The notes: a model not told the origin generated them from the letters alone. A stretch of DNA of 64,000 nt from Bacteroidia bacterium (GCA_022072225.1 JAJVIC010000010.1:1-64000), one strand, 5' to 3'; counted from the first letter of the stretch, positions 42,642-50,584 are shown. Translations and numbers: made by a program.

Positions 42642-43037
42642 ATGAGCAAACACGAAACCTGGCGCACACGCAAGTACTGGGAGCAAACAGGCGGCTTGCT
42701 TATTGAAGAGTTTGTAGTTATAGAAAAAGGTAAAGGACATGGCAAACGAATGATAGACGGAGTTATTGTATTGGGTGAAAAGAAAAAGCTGCATGATAAA
42801 AAGAGTTTTGATATAAAAGGCAGAGATATTATTTGCATACAAACTAAAAAAGGAAGATTAGGAATGTATGCAATGGGGCAGGCGTTTTTTTCAAAAGAGT
42901 TGTTAAAACAACACAAACCAAAATCAATAAAAACAGTGGTTATTTGCGGCAAAGATGATGTTGTGCTTAACAAACTTTGCAAGCAATTTAATATAGAAGT
43001 GGTTATAATAAATGAGCAGTTACTCACGCTGAACTGA
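42642..43037 (+). CDS. possible PD-(D/E)XK-type nuclease, 131 residues
   Basis: The frame can begin at a TTG at 42633 but the ATG at 42642 gives the better start, M-S-K-H-E-T-W-R-T-R. The core shows R-M-I-D-G-V-I-V-L-G (D39) followed by D-I-I-C-I-Q-T-K-K-G (Q67, K69), an arrangement D...QxK seen in PD-(D/E)XK-fold proteins where Gln replaces Glu, then R-L-G-M-Y-A-M-G-Q-A-F-F-S. This is a fold guess from the motif pattern. It sits 9 bp after the second glycosylase-like gene, which suggests a cut following base removal. Confidence 0.6.
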   Translation: MSKHETWRTRKYWEQTGGLLIEEFVVIEKGKGHGKRMIDGVIVLGEKKKLHDKKSFDIKGRDIICIQTKKGRLGMYAMGQAFFSKELLKQHKPKSIKTVVICGKDDVVLNKLCKQFNIEVVIINEQLLTLN

Positions 43038-43039
43038 AC

Positions 43040-43327
43040 ATGTCAGGAACTATTGATTTAACAGTAAGTCATCAACAGGGAGGTTTTCGTTATTTTATAG
43101 AGACAGGCCTGTATCGGGATGTGCTGGTGTTTTATTCGCCTTCGCTCAAACGCAGCTGGCACTTTAAATGGGGAGATGAAAAAGAAAAAGGCAGTCTTAA
43201 AATAAAGGGTGAAGTAGTCTTTAACTTTATTTATGATGACAAGGGGTGCAGGGTACAAAAAGTAACAAAGGGAAAGGCAGAAGGGGACTGGGTCAGCATT
43301 CCTTTTTCAATAGAAATGACAGATTGA
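43040..43327 (+). CDS. unknown 95-residue protein at the end of the defence-type operon
   Basis: A small soluble protein with alternating strands: T-I-D-L-T-V-S-H-Q-Q, F-I-E-T-G-L-Y-R-D-V-L-V-F-Y, S-W-H-F-K-W-G-D, G-E-V-V-F-N-F-I-Y-D-D. No family recognised. It starts 2 bp after the nuclease-like gene and is the last member of the operon; the following 139 bp hold no gene. Confidence 0.65.
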   Translation: MSGTIDLTVSHQQGGFRYFIETGLYRDVLVFYSPSLKRSWHFKWGDEKEKGSLKIKGEVVFNFIYDDKGCRVQKVTKGKAEGDWVSIPFSIEMTD

Positions 43328-43466
43328 AATTTATGCTTGCCCCCGGAGGAAAGGGGAGTAAGGTTTTTCGCCACATAATTTTTTAACAGAATTTAACAGA
43401 GGGGTTTAATACTAAAACCCGATGCAGCTGCGTTTATTCTGAACAAGCGCGAAAAATAATTGCAGC

Positions 43467-43913
43467 ATGCGGTATGTAATTATACTGGAGGGCGAGAGCC
43501 CCGATAAAAAATTTTATTGCGAGGTATTGCCGTGCAGACCGGGTATCGGTTTGCAGATAGAGGAATTGATTTCGGTAGAACGCAGGGTGAACGATGAACT
43601 GGTTTTATCGGGCATGGATTTTTGCCTGAAAGAAATTATCCAGGTAAAGGACGAGGATTTTGAAGCTGAGAAGAAGAAACTGGAAAAGGCTATTAAACAT
43701 AAAGCTAATCCTATAAGGGGTCATGACCTGAAGGAAGAAGAAAAGATACTACTCATCATGACGGCACTGGAAGAGCCGACCAAGTCAATAGCCGCGAAGC
43801 TAATGATAAGCGATGAAGCATTGCGCAAACGCAAGGAGCGCCTGCTTGCGCGACTGGAGATAAAAGGTAATGTAATGCTAAAGGCCTGGCTGAAGAAGAA
43901 GGGTATATTGTAA
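43467..43913 (+). CDS. LuxR-type helix-turn-helix protein
   Basis: The 148-residue product has an N-terminal part without a recognised domain (I-I-L-E-G-E-S-P-D-K-K-F-Y) and a C-terminal helix-turn-helix of the LuxR/sigma-4 kind: E-E-E-K-I-L-L-I-M-T-A-L-E followed by T-K-S-I-A-A-K-L-M-I-S-D-E-A-L-R-K-R-K (about 85-125). It is separated from the defence-type operon by 139 bp and could be its regulator or belong to the chromosome. The 330 bp after it to 44243 hold a repeat (44068-44098) and no gene. Confidence 0.65.
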   Translation: MRYVIILEGESPDKKFYCEVLPCRPGIGLQIEELISVERRVNDELVLSGMDFCLKEIIQVKDEDFEAEKKKLEKAIKHKANPIRGHDLKEEEKILLIMTALEEPTKSIAAKLMISDEALRKRKERLLARLEIKGNVMLKAWLKKKGIL

Positions 43914-44067
43914 TGATGCATCAGCACAGGCTGGCCCAATGTGCCCCGGACATTGTCCGTGTCACAAAACGGACAAATGGAGGGGTTTTGGTGGTGTAAT
44001 TTTGTGGTGGAGATTGGAAGATGGAGATTGAAGGGTAGAAGAGAATTTGACAATAAAAAAAATAAAA

Positions 44068-44098
44068 GATTGCTTCGGGGGAAACCCTCGCAATGACG
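44068..44098. repeat. GATTGCTTCGGG...CGCAATGACG palindromic repeat
   Basis: A short imperfect palindrome of a form dispersed through many bacterial genomes (GATTGCTTC...GCAATGACG). It lies alone in the 330-bp gap before the regulatory-domain protein. Confidence 0.65.
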
Positions 44099-44243
44099 AA
44101 AAATACATGAACTGATTTCTACGAACAGACAGTTACAATTATTAACCCGTTGGGAAGCGTAAAAAAATTCGCGCAAGGCGAATTGCCTACCGACAAAATA
44201 AAAGTCCTGCATTAACGTAACAATAGGCAGGCAATCAGAAATC

Positions 44244-45434
44244 ATGAATACAAAACAAGAAAACAAGCTGAGCATGTACTTGGCTGTAAGAAAACTGCTG
44301 AACGACAATAATATTGTATGGGCAGCGATCACGGGGTTTGCCAGTGTGGTAACGTTGTTTTTTTCGAAAATAACGCTGATACAAAACACAGAGAACCGGC
44401 AACAGCGAACCACTAAAGGTGTGACGGGTGATAAGAAGGTGAAGAAGGCTGCACTGATAGAGAAAATGCTGGTAGTAAGCGGAGGAATTCAATCGTTTGC
44501 GAATGATACCGGAAACCAGGAATTGTATGAACTGGTAAATTTTACGTCATCGGATTTAGAAAAAGTGGGTGACAGTTTACTGATTGACAGAGCCAACCTG
44601 ATACTGACAACGGGAAACACGCACGCAGCGGATATTTTGCCGAAGGGTATAACAGCGATTATACTCGGGGAACTGCAGACGCTGATAACGGAGTATGATG
44701 AGCTGGCTCCGAGCCCGAGAAATTTAATCAGTAACAAGAAGACCGCGACCGAGCAGCTGGTAACACTTTTCGGAGAGACAGATGAGTTGCTGAAAAAGAA
44801 TTTGGATAAACTGATGATGCAGTTTAAAGCGAGTAATCCTGAATTTTATATTGATTATTTTAATAACCGCGAGATCATAGATTTAGGAACGCAGCATACA
44901 CGCCTGGGCGGTGTTATAACTGACAGCGAAGGGAACCCACTTGAGGGAGTGACCATAACAGCAGAGGGTGCAGACCTTGTAGAGGTGAGTGATGCAGGAG
45001 GAGCGTATTTATTCAAACCTTTTATACCGGGTGATTTTACGGTTACATTTGAGAAGGCGGGGTTTGTAACACAAACACTAAACAATGTGCATGTGAGTGC
45101 GGGTCAGCACCTGGTACTGGATGTAGTGATGGCGCGCGAGGTGCTGACTGTAACTATTAACGGAATGCAGGTGTTGAATATTTTTGGTCCAGGTGAAGCG
45201 AGGTGGGTTGCCGGAGTGAGTGTGAAAATTAAAAACATCACACAAGGGCCAGTGATAGGAGGCGGACATTTTTACACTGCCAATACTGCTGCAGAAGGGT
45301 GGGACGGAACGGGTACTCCTATTCTGCCGGGCCAGCAGGTTATACACACTGTTACAGCCGCGGAGTATAAACCGTATATGAACGGGTTTGTACCGGGGCC
45401 GAATACGCAGGTGTTTGAGGTAACGCTTCTGTGA
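44244..45434 (+). CDS. carboxypeptidase-regulatory-like domain protein
   Basis: A 396-residue protein without a signal peptide. The first 45 residues include a hydrophobic helix (W-A-A-I-T-G-F-A-S-V-V-T-L-F-F, about 27-41); a helical region to about 215 follows; then a carboxypeptidase-regulatory-like beta domain at about 222-300 (G-G-V-I-T-D-S-E-G-N-P-L-E-G-V-T-I) and a C-terminal domain with several Gly/Pro turns. The regulatory domain is widely used in Bacteroidota surface proteins, but this architecture is not one I can name. It is followed by a CTCTCC palindrome and a terminator. Confidence 0.65.
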   Translation: MNTKQENKLSMYLAVRKLLNDNNIVWAAITGFASVVTLFFSKITLIQNTENRQQRTTKGVTGDKKVKKAALIEKMLVVSGGIQSFANDTGNQELYELVNFTSSDLEKVGDSLLIDRANLILTTGNTHAADILPKGITAIILGELQTLITEYDELAPSPRNLISNKKTATEQLVTLFGETDELLKKNLDKLMMQFKASNPEFYIDYFNNREIIDLGTQHTRLGGVITDSEGNPLEGVTITAEGADLVEVSDAGGAYLFKPFIPGDFTVTFEKAGFVTQTLNNVHVSAGQHLVLDVVMAREVLTVTINGMQVLNIFGPGEARWVAGVSVKIKNITQGPVIGGGHFYTANTAAEGWDGTGTPILPGQQVIHTVTAAEYKPYMNGFVPGPNTQVFEVTLL

Positions 45435-45445
45435 CCTTAGCCCCA

Positions 45446-45468
45446 GCCCCTCTCCTACAAGTAGAGGG
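45446..45468. repeat. CCCCTCTCCTAC palindrome, variant copy
   Basis: CCCCTCTCCTAC pairs with GTAGAGGGG across a two-base loop. It belongs with the CCCTCTCCTT palindromes at 30668, 30835 and 31214 (shared CCCCAGCCCCTCTCC context) and directly precedes the terminator at 45480. Confidence 0.7.
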
Positions 45469-45479
45469 GAAGGAATAAA

Positions 45480-45508
45480 GAAGACCCGCGCCAAAGGCGC
45501 GGGTCTTC
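45480..45508. terminator. intrinsic terminator with GCGCC stem
   Basis: GAAGACCCGCGCC pairs with GGCGCGGGTCTTC over AAA. The 30 bases after the stem (TTATGTATGAAAGGTTG onward) recur after the terminator at 47295. Confidence 0.85.
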
Positions 45509-45643
45509 TTTTATGTATGAAAGGTTGTTTTGATTTTTTTATTTCGTGAGCCGCCTGGTGTAAGGGATATGTAGTCCTGTTGGGAAGATTGCGGAAATTG
45601 CATTTCCGCATTTTATTTAAATTAGCTGATAAATATAAAGAAC

Positions 45644-46114
45644 ATGATAAGCGAAGATCAGCAAGAAAAAATAAATAAGTTAAGCAAGTACCTTGATAAA
45701 GCAGAGTTGCTGCTGGCAGCAATCATTACGGTAGCTCTTGTTTTTAAAATTCAGCATTGGCCCGGGGCAGGTATACTCCTTAGCATTTCATTGACTACAC
45801 TTTCTGTAATGTATTTCTTTAATGCTTTTGTACAAGACAAAAACTCTAAACTGCAAAGGCCCGATGTTTTTTTTACCAAGCTGATCTATTGGGGGCTAAG
45901 CGTTGGTGCGCAGGGATTATTATTTGTAATTCAACACTGGCCAAACGGCAATTTCATGCTAACTATCTGCTGCATCAGTTCTGTGGCAGGAGCTCTTTAT
46001 ATCCTAAAAGTAAGAAGAGAGCGTCAGGATATGGTAGTTTTCAGCGACAGGCTTTTGTTAAGGGTTGTAGTTTTTTCATTTATCTGTATTGCAGCTGTTA
46101 TCAAAATGATGTGA
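45644..46114 (+). CDS. GldL-related membrane protein
   Basis: The 156-residue product has about four hydrophobic segments (about 22-36, 42-60, 77-94, 100-117, with another at 135-153) and the motif F-K-I-Q-H-W-P-G-A, repeated as V-I-Q-H-W-P-N-G, which matches the conserved membrane segment of the T9SS motor subunit GldL. It lacks the long C-terminal domain of GldL, so it is more likely a paralogue than the motor protein itself; GldM is not next to it. Function is not known. Confidence 0.65.
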   Translation: MISEDQQEKINKLSKYLDKAELLLAAIITVALVFKIQHWPGAGILLSISLTTLSVMYFFNAFVQDKNSKLQRPDVFFTKLIYWGLSVGAQGLLFVIQHWPNGNFMLTICCISSVAGALYILKVRRERQDMVVFSDRLLLRVVVFSFICIAAVIKMM

Positions 46115-46119
46115 ATTTG

Positions 46120-46240
46120 CCCCGTTGGTCGTAGCGTCCCGCTACGCCCTGCTTAAGCGGCATCCTGCCGCAAGATAAAAATGAAAATGTCCGAAGTGCT
46201 TATTAAAGCTAGCGTAGCGGGACGCTAGGCTTAACCGGGG
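46120..46240. repeat. ~120-bp inverted-repeat element (MITE-like)
   Basis: 46120-46147 (CCCCGTTGGTCGTAGCGTCC...) is an inverted match of 46208-46240, both containing AGCGTCCCGCTACGC. Inside each arm there is a further palindrome centred on the CGTCCCG. The middle has a small CGGCA/TGCCG stem (46157-46170). No gene lies in it. Structure and size suggest a miniature transposable element or a large hairpin. Confidence 0.65.
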
Positions 46241-46281
46241 ATTTTTGTTAGTGCCCGCATTCCTGATTTTTTAAAACTTTT

Positions 46282-46289
46282 TATCTTTG
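46282..46289 (+). promoter_or_regulatory. -7 element for the antitoxin-like gene
   Basis: TATCTTTG matches TAnnTTTG. Initiation about seven bases on would fall at the GTG/ATG at 46296/46299, so the transcript would be leaderless or nearly so. Confidence 0.6.
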
Positions 46290-46298
46290 TAATCAGTG

Positions 46299-46565
46299 AT
46301 GAAGCAAATTATAATAAATATTCCCGAAAATAAGCTCAGTTTTATTATTGACTTGCTTAAGAAATTTGATTTTGTAAAGGTTGTAAAGCAAGGTGAAGCA
46401 GGTAAAGGCCTTAAGCCCGGTGATGATAAAGAACGGGAAGAATGGGCTGAAATTGCTAAACAGGGATTGGCAAAAGCATACGGTGATGATGAGCCTGATT
46501 ACTCGGATGTGCAGTTGAAAGAACCCAACCCGGAATATAAGTCATGGAAGAAGGATCAGTGGTAA
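46299..46565 (+). CDS. antitoxin-like protein, partner of a MazF-type remnant
   Basis: An 88-residue acidic protein opening M-K-Q-I-I-I-N-I-P-E-N-K-L-S-F, with a beta-strand/helix front, then L-K-P-G-D-D-K-E-R-E-E-W-A and the tail D-E-P-D-Y-S-D-V. Small proteins of this type act as antitoxins in Bacteroidota type II modules. It overlaps the start of a short frame that reads like the beginning of a MazF-type toxin (46544-46633), so this is likely the surviving half of a decayed toxin-antitoxin pair. A GTG at 46296 is an alternative start. Confidence 0.65.
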   Translation: MKQIIINIPENKLSFIIDLLKKFDFVKVVKQGEAGKGLKPGDDKEREEWAEIAKQGLAKAYGDDEPDYSDVQLKEPNPEYKSWKKDQW

Positions 46566-46633
46566 GAATAGCGCTTCCTCAGTCGGATAGCAAATTCCTT
46601 AATACATTCTCCCCGCTATACACGACCAGATAA
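46544..46633 (+). pseudogene. MazF/PemK-type toxin remnant (29 codons)
   Basis: Starting at an ATG 22 bp inside the antitoxin gene, the frame reads M-E-E-G-S-V-V-R-I-A-L-P-Q-S-D-S-K and then leaves the family, ending at a TAA at 46631. MazF-type toxins of this lineage open with x-x-G-D-I-V-L-x-x-L-P-Q-A-D-G-K, so the first 17 residues match and the rest of the toxin (about 90 residues) is gone. The normal overlap with the antitoxin supports an original toxin gene that has been deleted. The remaining 29 residues cannot form the toxin fold. Confidence 0.55.
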
Positions 46634-46638
46634 TTTCT

Positions 46639-46646
46639 TAGTTTTG
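46639..46646 (+). promoter_or_regulatory. -7 element for the cupin gene
   Basis: TAGTTTTG matches TAnnTTTG and would give a leader of about 20 bases to the cupin ATG at 46673. Confidence 0.5.
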
Positions 46647-46672
46647 GGCAACACCCCCCAAACCAAAACCTG

Positions 46673-47212
46673 ATGGCAATACAACCGCAACTGAACAAAC
46701 CCCTGAAAATGGGTAAAGAAGTGTTTACCATTTTATCGTGTACAGAAGATGCGCTGGTGTGTGATTATACCCTGGAGCATGGCGGCTTTGTACCCCAGCA
46801 TGTGCATTTGTACTCGAACGAAATATTTGAAATGACCGAGGGCACGCTGACCATGAACCTTGCCAGCGAAACGCGTGAGCTGAAAGCAGGCGAGGCCTAT
46901 ACCGTACCCATGAACAGCCTGCACGGTATTAAGAACAAGAGCGGAAAAACAATCCGTTGCCGTGTTACCTATACGCCCACAGCCGATGCTGATAAACTGA
47001 TGGGAGCGATGCAGCAATTGCTGGAGGAATATCCGGAGCAGGTTTTTAAAAACCAGATGCGTGCCTTTTACATTGCAAAAAAACTGGGCTGGCGTGATTT
47101 CAGCTCGCCCGGAAATGCAGGAGGGCGTGTTGCCTTTGCCATCATCGGCTTTGCAGCTTCGGTGGGTGCTGCGCTGGGCGGCTGGAATAAACTGCTGCCC
47201 GGGTTCAGGTAG
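46673..47212 (+). CDS. cupin-fold protein
   Basis: The 179-residue product has a single cupin barrel in about residues 15-110: G-G-F-V-P-Q-H-V-H-L-Y-S-N-E-I-F-E (His and Glu metal ligands) and E-A-Y-T-V-P-M-N-S-L-H-G-I (second His). The C terminus (V-A-F-A-I-I-G-F-A-A-S-V-G-A-A-L-G-G-W) is a hydrophobic stretch that could sit in or on the membrane. The substrate is unknown. Confidence 0.75.
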   Translation: MAIQPQLNKPLKMGKEVFTILSCTEDALVCDYTLEHGGFVPQHVHLYSNEIFEMTEGTLTMNLASETRELKAGEAYTVPMNSLHGIKNKSGKTIRCRVTYTPTADADKLMGAMQQLLEEYPEQVFKNQMRAFYIAKKLGWRDFSSPGNAGGRVAFAIIGFAASVGAALGGWNKLLPGFR

Positions 47213-47294
47213 CAGGAGTATTGACACTTGCCGCTGCACAGTGTTATATTACCGGAAGGATATCATTTCACAGAAGAGAGAGGATTGTAAAAAT

Positions 47295-47323
47295 AAAAAC
47301 CCGCGCCAATGGCGCGGGTTTTT
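47295..47323. terminator. intrinsic terminator between convergent genes
   Basis: AAAAACCCGCGCC pairs perfectly with GGCGCGGGTTTTT over AAT. It lies between the cupin gene and the convergent 272-residue gene and can serve both. The bases after it match those after the terminator at 45480. Confidence 0.9.
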
Positions 47324-47343
47324 ATTTTGTATGAAAGGTTGTT

Positions 47344-48162
47344 TTAATTTTTTTCTTTCGTCAGCACGGGATCAAATTCAAGCGGAACGCTTGTACCTGC
47401 AACGGGAACTTTTTTGCTTTCCTGAAAAGCATTGCGGAAAATAATCCACATGGTAGCAAACTGCATATCCACATGGCTGGCGGGAACTTTGAAATAGAAA
47501 TTGAATTTATCGTCATCGCCTTTTTTGAGCAGCTGCAGTTTGTAGTCGGTACGAGCGCTGGCAAACTCCTGTTCTTTTTCGGTGCGTATGGCAATTTTGT
47601 TGGCATCTACCAGACCGATATCGTTACCGGTATAGGTAACACGAAATGTTCCGGAGGTGAGGTCGGTTTTTTTGTCAACCGCCAGCAGCGATACTTTAAA
47701 AGGACCTGCCGTAAAATCATTCATGGAAGCAGGCAACTGAAAATCGGGAGCCATAACCATTGTACCGGTAGCAGCTACTTTGCTCATTCCTTTTATTTCA
47801 AGTGTGATTGCCTCAACATGAAAACGGGTGTCACCGCTTACGTTGAGCACTTTTGATTCTTTGTCGTTGGGTTTAATGATTACTTCTTTTTCTTTTGGTT
47901 TGAACTCGCCAAACTCAAATTTAAAAACCGACTCAGAAGGATTCCAAACCAGGTAGTCGTTGGTTTTGTTGGTAATTTTTACTTTACATTTTGCTTCTTC
48001 CATGCGCGCAAAAATGTCAACTACTTCTACAATGTAATCATCGGTTTCCACTTTTGCCACCTTGAAATGGTTGGCATGTTTGGGGTCGGGTTTCTTTTCT
48101 TTCTGAGCGAAAGAGGGAGCTGCTATTAATGCCAGCAAGATGATACAGAGGCTTTTTTTCAT
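47344..48162 (-). CDS. secreted protein of unknown function, 272 residues
   Basis: It has a signal peptide (L-I-A-A-P-S-F-A-Q, residues 1-19) and a mature part of alternating strands with many Lys and Asp residues (for example V-E-V-V-D-I-F-A-R-M and V-K-I-T-N-K-T-N-D-Y-L-V-W). That pattern suggests one or two immunoglobulin-like beta domains in the periplasm. No catalytic motif is seen. It is followed by a terminator on its 3' side and lies on the same strand as the TonB receptor gene, 73 bp downstream of that gene's stop. Confidence 0.7.
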   Translation of the reverse strand: MKKSLCIILLALIAAPSFAQKEKKPDPKHANHFKVAKVETDDYIVEVVDIFARMEEAKCKVKITNKTNDYLVWNPSESVFKFEFGEFKPKEKEVIIKPNDKESKVLNVSGDTRFHVEAITLEIKGMSKVAATGTMVMAPDFQLPASMNDFTAGPFKVSLLAVDKKTDLTSGTFRVTYTGNDIGLVDANKIAIRTEKEQEFASARTDYKLQLLKKGDDDKFNFYFKVPASHVDMQFATMWIIFRNAFQESKKVPVAGTSVPLEFDPVLTKEKN

Positions 48163-48235
48163 TGGATTTGATTTAAGTTTATAGTGGTTATATTTTCCGG
48201 GAGCACGAAATTACAAAAATGGTGCCTAACCAAAA

Positions 48236-50584
48236 TCAGAAGGTAAACTTATAGCTCAACACCGGGAGCAGGCTCAACTGGTATATCTTCTGAATTTTCT
48301 GAGTTCCGCTGTCAAACACTTCAAAGGTTACCGCCTGGTTATTGGTAATATTCTGAATGTCGGCTTTTACCTCGTGTGTGGTTTTTTTGCGGTCTCTGCG
48401 GTAGGTAAGTGCAAGGTTTGCCTGAAAAATATTATCACCCTTTACCGAGAAAGGTTTATCTTCCTGCAAGACTTCTCTGCCTTCAGCAAGCGAAGCAGCC
48501 AAATCAACAGGAGTATAATAATTGCCACCGATAAACTGAACCTTTCCGCTGATGCCCAGTGTGCGGTTTTTTTCTGCTTTGCCCAGGCGGAATTCTTTTC
48601 CGAATAATACATTGGCGGCAAAATTACCGTCAAAGCGGCTGTTACGTTCAATGCCATCGGCAGGAGTGTAGCGCGATTTATAGAGGGAACCTGTTACAAG
48701 AAAAAAGTAGCGTTGCGCGAAAAATTTTTCGAGGGTAAGCTCCAGTCCGTAGTTTCTTCCCTTGCCTTTGTTTACAAGGCTTTTGTCGGTCCATCCTTCG
48801 GAAAGGTTAAGTGCCGAGAACATGCTGGTATCAAGATTTTCAACCGGAACATTATACAGTTCCTGGTAATAGGCTTCTAATTTGAGATGCAGGTTTTTGG
48901 TGAGCATGTTACTGTAACCAATGGTATAGTGGCGGGCTTTTGAGAGGCCGAGATTTTTGTTGGGTTGCAGGGTAGAGCCATCGTCCTGCGTCTGATGTGC
49001 GAAATAATAGGTGAGGGGTTCCATGCGGCTGTGCATACCAAAACCAGCGTTGATGGATTGTCCGGGTTTGAACTCCCAGTTCAGCGCAAGGCGGGGCTCC
49101 AGTGAATTAGCTTTGTTAAACATCAGCTGGGTATAGTGCATGCCGCTAACCATGGTGAGCTTTTCGGTGATGCGGTATTTCCAGCTGGCAAAAGCCTGGA
49201 GCATTCCCGCATCGCCTTTGTTGTCGAGCAGGGGTTGCATTCTTCCAAAGTCTTCGTCAAAGTAGTGCGACTGAAAACCGAAGAAATGCTGGGTATAAAT
49301 AACTCCTGTTTGCAATTTGTGTTTTGCATTGAATTTATGGTGCAGCGTAGTCATAATCCTTGCGCTGGCTTTTGAAAGATCAGAGCTGTATTGTGTCTGC
49401 ATCTCATCATCGGTCATGCGCTCGCGGTAGTCAACCGCGCTTCCGTTACCGGATAAAGAAATTCCGCTTTTCAGGTATGTTTTATCACTGAACTGGTAGG
49501 TATGGTTTAACCCCGCAGTTCCCATTTTTGAGGCAAACTGCGAAACAGAGTTTACGCGCCCGAGGCTGTCTAAAAAGTCCTGATTGATATTACTCAAACC
49601 GCCTAAGCCAAAGAGCGAAAATGTTCCGGCTTTTTTTGTCGGGAACAAAAATTTGAAGGAGCAGTCCTGGTATTTCGGAACACCGTTGAAATCAACTACA
49701 CCAATATTGTCGAGCAGAGCGAGTGATGAATAGCGGTAGTTGGCCAGGTAGGAAGAACCGCCCCCTTTTTTAAACGGACCTTCAAAGGTGAAATCAATAC
49801 CCAATACACCAACACCTAATGAATATTCTCGTTTCTGGTTATTACCTGTCCGCAGTTTCATATCAAAAACACCGGAATAAGCATTTCCGTATTCGGGTGC
49901 AAAAGCCCCGGTAAAAAAATCGGAGTTCGAAAGCATTGCACTGTTCAGCGCATTGATAGGACCGCCTGTCATTCCTTCGTCCGAGAAGTGATTAGGGTTG
50001 GGAATTTCCACTCCTTCCAAACGCCATTGAATTCCTTTGGAAGAATTTCCGCGAACCACAATATCGTTATTACCCGTAGCATCGCCTGTAACACCAGCAT
50101 AAGCAGAAACCATACGTGCAGGGTCGCCCAAGGCCCCGGCATAGCGGCTGGTTTCTTCCACGCTGAATGTTTTGGCGCTAACCACTGCCATCTCGTTCAG
50201 CACTTCGGCTTTATTTTTTTTTGCGGAAATAGTAACCTCTTCAATTTTTACAAGCGATTCGGACAGTTCGATCTCCAGCACAATTTCTTTTGCTGAGCCC
50301 ACTACAATGTTGGGAATGATGCGGTCTTCGTAACCGATATAAGTAATCTTTATATCGCAGCGACCAACGGGAACCTTATCTATTCTGAAATTTCCGTCAA
50401 AGTCGGTAGCGCTGACCAGCACAGGGTTTGAACCGATAATCATAATATTCGCACCCGGCAATGTTGCCCGCGAGTCTTTGTCAATAATTTTTCCGCGAAT
50501 GGTTTGTGTAACCAACTGCGCCTGTGTATTTAAAGACAGGAGAAAAAATAAAATCAGGGAGATTGAAATTCGTCGAGTTGTCAT
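48236..50584 (-). CDS. TonB-dependent outer membrane receptor
   Basis: The 782-residue product has a signal peptide (I-L-F-F-L-L-S-L-N-T-Q-A-Q), a carboxypeptidase-regulatory-like domain at about 25-105 (G-K-I-I-D-K-D-S-R-A-T-L-P-G-A-N-I), a plug domain at about 115-230 (I-V-V-R-G-N-S-S-K-G-I-Q-W), and a barrel that ends in a terminal strand K-F-T-F. It lacks the FecA-like N-terminal signalling domain in itself. It is divergent from an ECF sigma factor (112 bp), FecR and an STN-domain protein, which are the usual control partners; the missing STN may be supplied by that third gene. The frame continues upstream to 50617, but the ATG at 50584 gives the signal peptide. Substrate unknown. Confidence 0.9.
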   Translation of the reverse strand: MTTRRISISLILFFLLSLNTQAQLVTQTIRGKIIDKDSRATLPGANIMIIGSNPVLVSATDFDGNFRIDKVPVGRCDIKITYIGYEDRIIPNIVVGSAKEIVLEIELSESLVKIEEVTISAKKNKAEVLNEMAVVSAKTFSVEETSRYAGALGDPARMVSAYAGVTGDATGNNDIVVRGNSSKGIQWRLEGVEIPNPNHFSDEGMTGGPINALNSAMLSNSDFFTGAFAPEYGNAYSGVFDMKLRTGNNQKREYSLGVGVLGIDFTFEGPFKKGGGSSYLANYRYSSLALLDNIGVVDFNGVPKYQDCSFKFLFPTKKAGTFSLFGLGGLSNINQDFLDSLGRVNSVSQFASKMGTAGLNHTYQFSDKTYLKSGISLSGNGSAVDYRERMTDDEMQTQYSSDLSKASARIMTTLHHKFNAKHKLQTGVIYTQHFFGFQSHYFDEDFGRMQPLLDNKGDAGMLQAFASWKYRITEKLTMVSGMHYTQLMFNKANSLEPRLALNWEFKPGQSINAGFGMHSRMEPLTYYFAHQTQDDGSTLQPNKNLGLSKARHYTIGYSNMLTKNLHLKLEAYYQELYNVPVENLDTSMFSALNLSEGWTDKSLVNKGKGRNYGLELTLEKFFAQRYFFLVTGSLYKSRYTPADGIERNSRFDGNFAANVLFGKEFRLGKAEKNRTLGISGKVQFIGGNYYTPVDLAASLAEGREVLQEDKPFSVKGDNIFQANLALTYRRDRKKTTHEVKADIQNITNNQAVTFEVFDSGTQKIQKIYQLSLLPVLSYKFTF

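Noticed and set aside
33050-43327. BREX or DISARM system
   Set aside because: No pglZ, brxC, drmA or drmB-like gene was seen; the methyltransferase and helicase are better explained as type III Mod and Res.
43721-44413. A 230-codon minus-strand frame across the HTH gene
   Set aside because: It overlaps two convincing genes on the plus strand and resembles no protein family.
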